The translations under genes were made by a program, and so were the position numbers. Below are positions 5,774-8,338 of a DNA stretch of 8,338 nucleotides, one piece after another; the stretch's first letter is position 1; each line of letters opens with the position of its first letter. The stretch is from Bacillota bacterium (GTDB taxonomy: Bacteria > Bacillota_G > SHA-98 > UBA4971), in the NCBI GenBank assembly GCA_012512055.1, contig JAAZEW010000286.1, positions 1 through 8,338 on the forward strand, written 5' to 3'. Under the pieces are notes generated by a model. That model saw only the letters and a list, made by a program, of their open reading frames with translations, ran no database searches and was not told the DNA's origin.

Positions 5774-7777
5774 CTAACGCACTCTTGCCCCTTTTGCGAG
5801 AGGCTTATCTACTGTGATTATCGCAAGCTCTTTGCGGTCTTCCGTAGAACCGGCAAGGAGCATTCCTCTGGACTCAATACCCCTTATCCTGGCAGGTTCC
5901 AGATTAGCTACTACCACAATATGTTTACCCACAAGCTCGTCCGGAGCGTAAAACTGGGCAATACCTGCAACAATTTGACGCCTCTCAGTTCCCAGATCAA
6001 TCTCGAGCCTGACAAGCTTATCTGTGCCTGCCACCCTTTCAGCGGCAATGACTTCCGCCACCCTAAGATCAAGCCTGGCAAATTCATCTATGGAAATCAG
6101 GTCACTCACGTCTGCCTCTCCTTTCACGGTATCTGCCGAGTTGTTCTCGGACAAGCCCGCCTGCCGTTTCCTGCCTTCCTTCTTCTTCTCTTGAGCAAGC
6201 TCAGCCAAATGAAACTCTCCTGCAGTGAAATCAGAAGTCTCCATGTCAAGCCTGGGGAAAAGAGGGCCTGTCTTTGTCACACTGATCCCCGGTAGCAAGC
6301 TTGCTACCTCGAGGTTTTCACCCCATCTGATGTCCTCGGGCTTTCCCGGAAGACCTAAAACGTCCCAGATCCTCTGTGAAGAATCAGGGATAAATGGGGA
6401 AAGCATGACTGCCCCTTTGGAAATCGCTTCCACAAGATTCAGCATAACAGTGGCCAAGCGTTCCCTTTTGCCTTCACGCGCCAGCACCCAAGGGGCGGAA
6501 TCCTCGATATACTTGTTAGCTGCAGTAATTAAGCTCCATAGTTCACTAAGAGCGGAGGTAGGATCAAGCTCCTCCATCTTTTCACGGGCTTTTCGGGCGA
6601 CATCGGCCCCAAGCGCCTTAAGCTCTTCGTCCAGCGAGTCGGCTACTCCGGTAGGAGGAGGAACCTTCCCGTTAAAGTACTTCTCGACCATAGCAGTCGT
6701 CCTATTAACCAGATTTCCCAGGTCATTTGCAAGATCAGCATTGTATGCCTCTGCCAGTCCTTCAAAAGAAAAATCTCCGTCCTGGCCGTGAGGCACGACT
6801 TTCATGAGATAGAACCTCAACGGATCCGCTCCCAGGCTGTCGGTAACCTTAAGCGGATCTACCACTACTCCCTCAGACTTTGACATCTTTGCTCCTTTGA
6901 ATGTAACAAATCCATGGCCGAATATTGTCTCGGGAAGAGGCACGCCTGCCGCCATAAGAGTCGCAGGCCAGATCACACAGTGGAACCACGTGATATCTTT
7001 ACCTATGTAGTGCAGGCTCGCAGGCCACCATTTGCCGAACTCGTCCGTCCCGGGTACGTATCCCGCACCTGTCAAGTAGTTAATGAGAGCGTCAAACCAC
7101 ACGTAAACCACTTGGTTATCATCAATTTCCCGAGGGAAAGGAACGCCCCAAGTAAGGGTGGATCTGGACACGCTTACATCTTGGAGTCCTTCCTTAATCC
7201 TGTTTACTACTTCATTCCTTCTGGTTACAGGCATGATAAACTCGGGGTTCTCCCTGATGTGCCGGAGCAAAGGCTCCTGAAACTTAGACAGAGCGAAGAA
7301 GTAGTTTGTCTCCTCCAGCCACTCAGGTTCCCGACTGGGATGAAAGGGACACTTCCCCTCAATGAGATCGCCTTGTTCTATGAACCTCTCGCATGAAACA
7401 CAATAGTATCCGGAGTAAGTGCCCTTATAGATGTAGCCTCTTTCATTCGCCCGCCTGACAATGTCCTGAACAGTTGCAATGTGATCACTGTCTGTGGTTC
7501 TGATGAATCTGTCATAGCTAATGTTAAGTTTATCCCATGCGTCGCGAAAACTTCCTGCCATGATGTCGCAGAATTCTTTGGCGGAAAGCCCTTCAGCCTC
7601 AGCCTGCCTCGCCACATTGAGACTGTGTTCATCAGTGCCTGTGAGGAAGAAAGTATCGTATCCTGCCAACCTCTTGAACCTGGCAATTACGTCCGCTCCG
7701 ATTTTTTCATAAGCATGCCCTAGATGAGGGTTGCCGTTTACATAATCTATTGCGGTTGTAATGTAGAATTTGGCCAA
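5774..7777 (-). CDS. metG: Methionyl-tRNA synthetase with C-terminal tRNA-binding domain
   Basis: Joins methionine to tRNA(Met) for initiation and elongation, in the cytoplasm. The 667-residue class I synthetase has the Rossmann catalytic core with HIGH as HLGH at 18-21 and KMSKS at 297-301. The zinc knuckle in the connecting domain reads CVSC (Cys126, Cys129) and CPFH (Cys143, His146), the Cys3-His version known from Thermus-like enzymes. The anticodon-binding helical domain covers about 345-500, and from about 560 (DEFARLDLRVAEV) an EMAP/Trbp111-type OB fold binds tRNA and promotes dimers. A charged linker (EKKKEGRKRQ) joins them. I place the start at TTG 7777, giving (M)AKFYITTAIDYVNG. AGGAG lies eight bases upstream, whereas the GTG at 7786 sits directly against that site. 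The stop is TAG. It is the first gene of the metG-tatD unit. Confidence 0.97.
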   Translation of the reverse strand: MAKFYITTAIDYVNGNPHLGHAYEKIGADVIARFKRLAGYDTFFLTGTDEHSLNVARQAEAEGLSAKEFCDIMAGSFRDAWDKLNISYDRFIRTTDSDHIATVQDIVRRANERGYIYKGTYSGYYCVSCERFIEQGDLIEGKCPFHPSREPEWLEETNYFFALSKFQEPLLRHIRENPEFIMPVTRRNEVVNRIKEGLQDVSVSRSTLTWGVPFPREIDDNQVVYVWFDALINYLTGAGYVPGTDEFGKWWPASLHYIGKDITWFHCVIWPATLMAAGVPLPETIFGHGFVTFKGAKMSKSEGVVVDPLKVTDSLGADPLRFYLMKVVPHGQDGDFSFEGLAEAYNADLANDLGNLVNRTTAMVEKYFNGKVPPPTGVADSLDEELKALGADVARKAREKMEELDPTSALSELWSLITAANKYIEDSAPWVLAREGKRERLATVMLNLVEAISKGAVMLSPFIPDSSQRIWDVLGLPGKPEDIRWGENLEVASLLPGISVTKTGPLFPRLDMETSDFTAGEFHLAELAQEKKKEGRKRQAGLSENNSADTVKGEADVSDLISIDEFARLDLRVAEVIAAERVAGTDKLVRLEIDLGTERRQIVAGIAQFYAPDELVGKHIVVVANLEPARIRGIESRGMLLAGSTEDRKELAIITVDKPLAKGARVR

Positions 7778-7847
7778 TGAGAACACTCCTGTCTGTTACC
7801 ATTTACACGTTGTTATTCATAACCATAATCAGGCTTGCATTGCCCTC

Positions 7848-7876
7848 AATATATCCCTGCTGTTTATTGCTGTCAA
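7848..7876 (-). promoter_or_regulatory. metG promoter
   Basis: On the minus strand a perfect -35 TTGACA (7876-7871), a 17-base spacer and a -10 TATATT (7853-7848) differ from the sigma-A consensus at one base. The start would be near 7840, giving a leader of about 60 nt, too short for a T-box. A second TTGACA lies 24 bases upstream (7900-7895) but has no matching -10. CAAGC (7874-7878) and GCTTG (7892-7896) form an inverted repeat across this area. No small gene is seen in the 317-base gap 7778-8094, which also has an AT-rich stretch at about 7930-7960. Confidence 0.75.
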
Positions 7877-8004
7877 GCAAGGTCACATTTCGCTTGTCAA
7901 TGTACTATATAAGTAGGTAGGGGTTAGACATATCGTAATATTATTATATATTTTGGACTATTGCATTTCTTCTGGAATATTCACCACTAATTATCAATTC
8001 AGCC

Positions 8005-8033
8005 TTGACTTGTCTTGGAAAATAAAGTATAGT
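8005..8033 (+). promoter_or_regulatory. abrB promoter
   Basis: The -35 TTGACT (8005-8010), 17-base spacer and -10 TATAGT (8028-8033) each differ from consensus at one base. Transcription would start near 8040. A short hairpin GACTT-TCC-AAGTC (8043-8055) then lies at the very 5' end of the message, ahead of the ribosome binding site AAGGAGG (8077-8083). Confidence 0.8.
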
Positions 8034-8076
8034 TGGAACGTAGACTTTCCAAGTCCACCAAGCTAAAGGGCTGGAA
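8015..8076. promoter_or_regulatory. Cluster of TGGAA motifs, candidate AbrB autoregulatory sites
   Basis: TTGGAA occurs at 8015-8020, between -35 and -10, and again at 8033-8038, just past the -10. TTCCAA at 8047-8052 is its inverse, making TTGGAA-N8-TTCCAA over the start point. TGGAA recurs at 8072-8076, and a further copy lies upstream at 7973-7977. B. subtilis AbrB prefers TGGNA elements in pairs, and its gene is autoregulated. The link to this protein is inference. Confidence 0.4.
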
Positions 8077-8094
8077 AAGGAGGGAGCTGCTACC

Positions 8095-8338
8095 GTGAAA
8101 TCAACAGGTATTGTTCGAAAAGTCGATGAACTAGGTCGTGTCGTAATTCCTATAGAACTGCGCAGGACCCTACAGATTGAAGAGAAAGATGCCCTTGAGA
8201 TCTATGTTGACGTCGAAAGGATCCTTCTCAAGAAATATCAACCTGCTTGCATTTTCTGTGGATATGCTGACAACATCAAGAATTTCAGGGATAAGAAAAT
8301 CTGCAGGGACTGCCTGGATGCAATGCAAGCCCTGAAAT
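8095..8338 (+). CDS. abrB: Transition-state regulator AbrB, clostridial zinc-knuckle type (3' end cut off)
   Basis: A small DNA-binding regulator of the AbrB/SpoVT family, which in Bacilli represses stationary-phase and sporulation genes during growth. The N-terminal swapped-hairpin domain (residues 1-47) is almost identical to Bacillus AbrB: GIVRKVDELGRVVIPIEL, RRTL, then KDALEIYVD and ILLKKY. After residue 50, instead of the Bacillus dimer domain, there is a zinc-knuckle pattern, Cys52-x2-Cys55 and Cys70-x2-Cys73, the form found in clostridia. The window ends after 81 codons with the frame open; clostridial homologues are about this long, so only a few residues are probably missing. The start is GTG with AAGGAGG eleven bases upstream. 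It is divergent from metG, as abrB is from metS in B. subtilis. Confidence 0.93.
   Translation, partial: MKSTGIVRKVDELGRVVIPIELRRTLQIEEKDALEIYVDVERILLKKYQPACIFCGYADNIKNFRDKKICRDCLDAMQALK

Noticed and set aside
7778..7786. GTG 7786 as start of metG
   Set aside because: AGGA abuts this codon directly, so it cannot act as its ribosome binding site; TTG 7777 has ideal spacing and the family's usual N-terminus.
7778..7850. T-box riboswitch ahead of metG
   Set aside because: The leader from the predicted start is only about 60 nt and lacks the T-box core sequence and a terminator hairpin.

Overview
The window looks like chromosomal DNA of a moderate-GC clostridial Firmicute. The best evidence is at the right edge: an AbrB regulator of the clostridial type, with an N-terminal DNA-binding domain followed by a CxxC...CxxC zinc knuckle. 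It is divergent from metG, which is followed by tatD. An abrB-metG-tatD neighbourhood is also known from Bacillus subtilis. Strong AGGAGG-type ribosome binding sites, frequent TTG/GTG starts and sigma-A-like promoters agree with this. I cannot name the genus.

Layout. 1-306 has no convincing gene but carries four diverged copies of a repeat of about 23 bp. 370-445 is a tRNA-Lys(UUU) gene behind an extended -10 promoter. 531-944 is a type II toxin-antitoxin locus, hicAB, in which the hicA toxin is broken by an in-frame TAA at codon 11 while the hicB antitoxin is intact. 960-2119 (minus) is a two-gene unit: a predicted lipoprotein with a ComEC/Rec2-type metallo-beta-lactamase domain, then a small DUF3006 protein. 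2379-4254 (plus) is a two-gene ABC-2 exporter, ATPase and permease, overlapping by 29 bp. 4302-7777 (minus) is a probable operon metG - tatD - uncharacterised gene. The last gene has a coiled-coil N-terminus, perhaps related to phage Gp157, and a very basic Pro/Lys-rich tail. 8095 to the window end is abrB, cut off near its 3' end.

How it fits together. metG (methionine charging of tRNA) and tatD (metal-dependent DNase) are housekeeping genes read from a near-consensus promoter at 7848-7876. abrB is read the other way from 8005-8033, and its promoter region is studded with TGGAA motifs of the kind AbrB itself binds, which suggests autoregulation. The ABC exporter and the lipoprotein hydrolase lie back to back and may share a divergent control region. 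I found no prophage, CRISPR array or complete insertion sequence, and no obvious undescribed multi-gene system. The items most worth following up are the dead toxin beside a live antitoxin, the repeat array left of the tRNA, the TGGAA cluster at abrB, and the basic-tailed protein in the metG-tatD unit.
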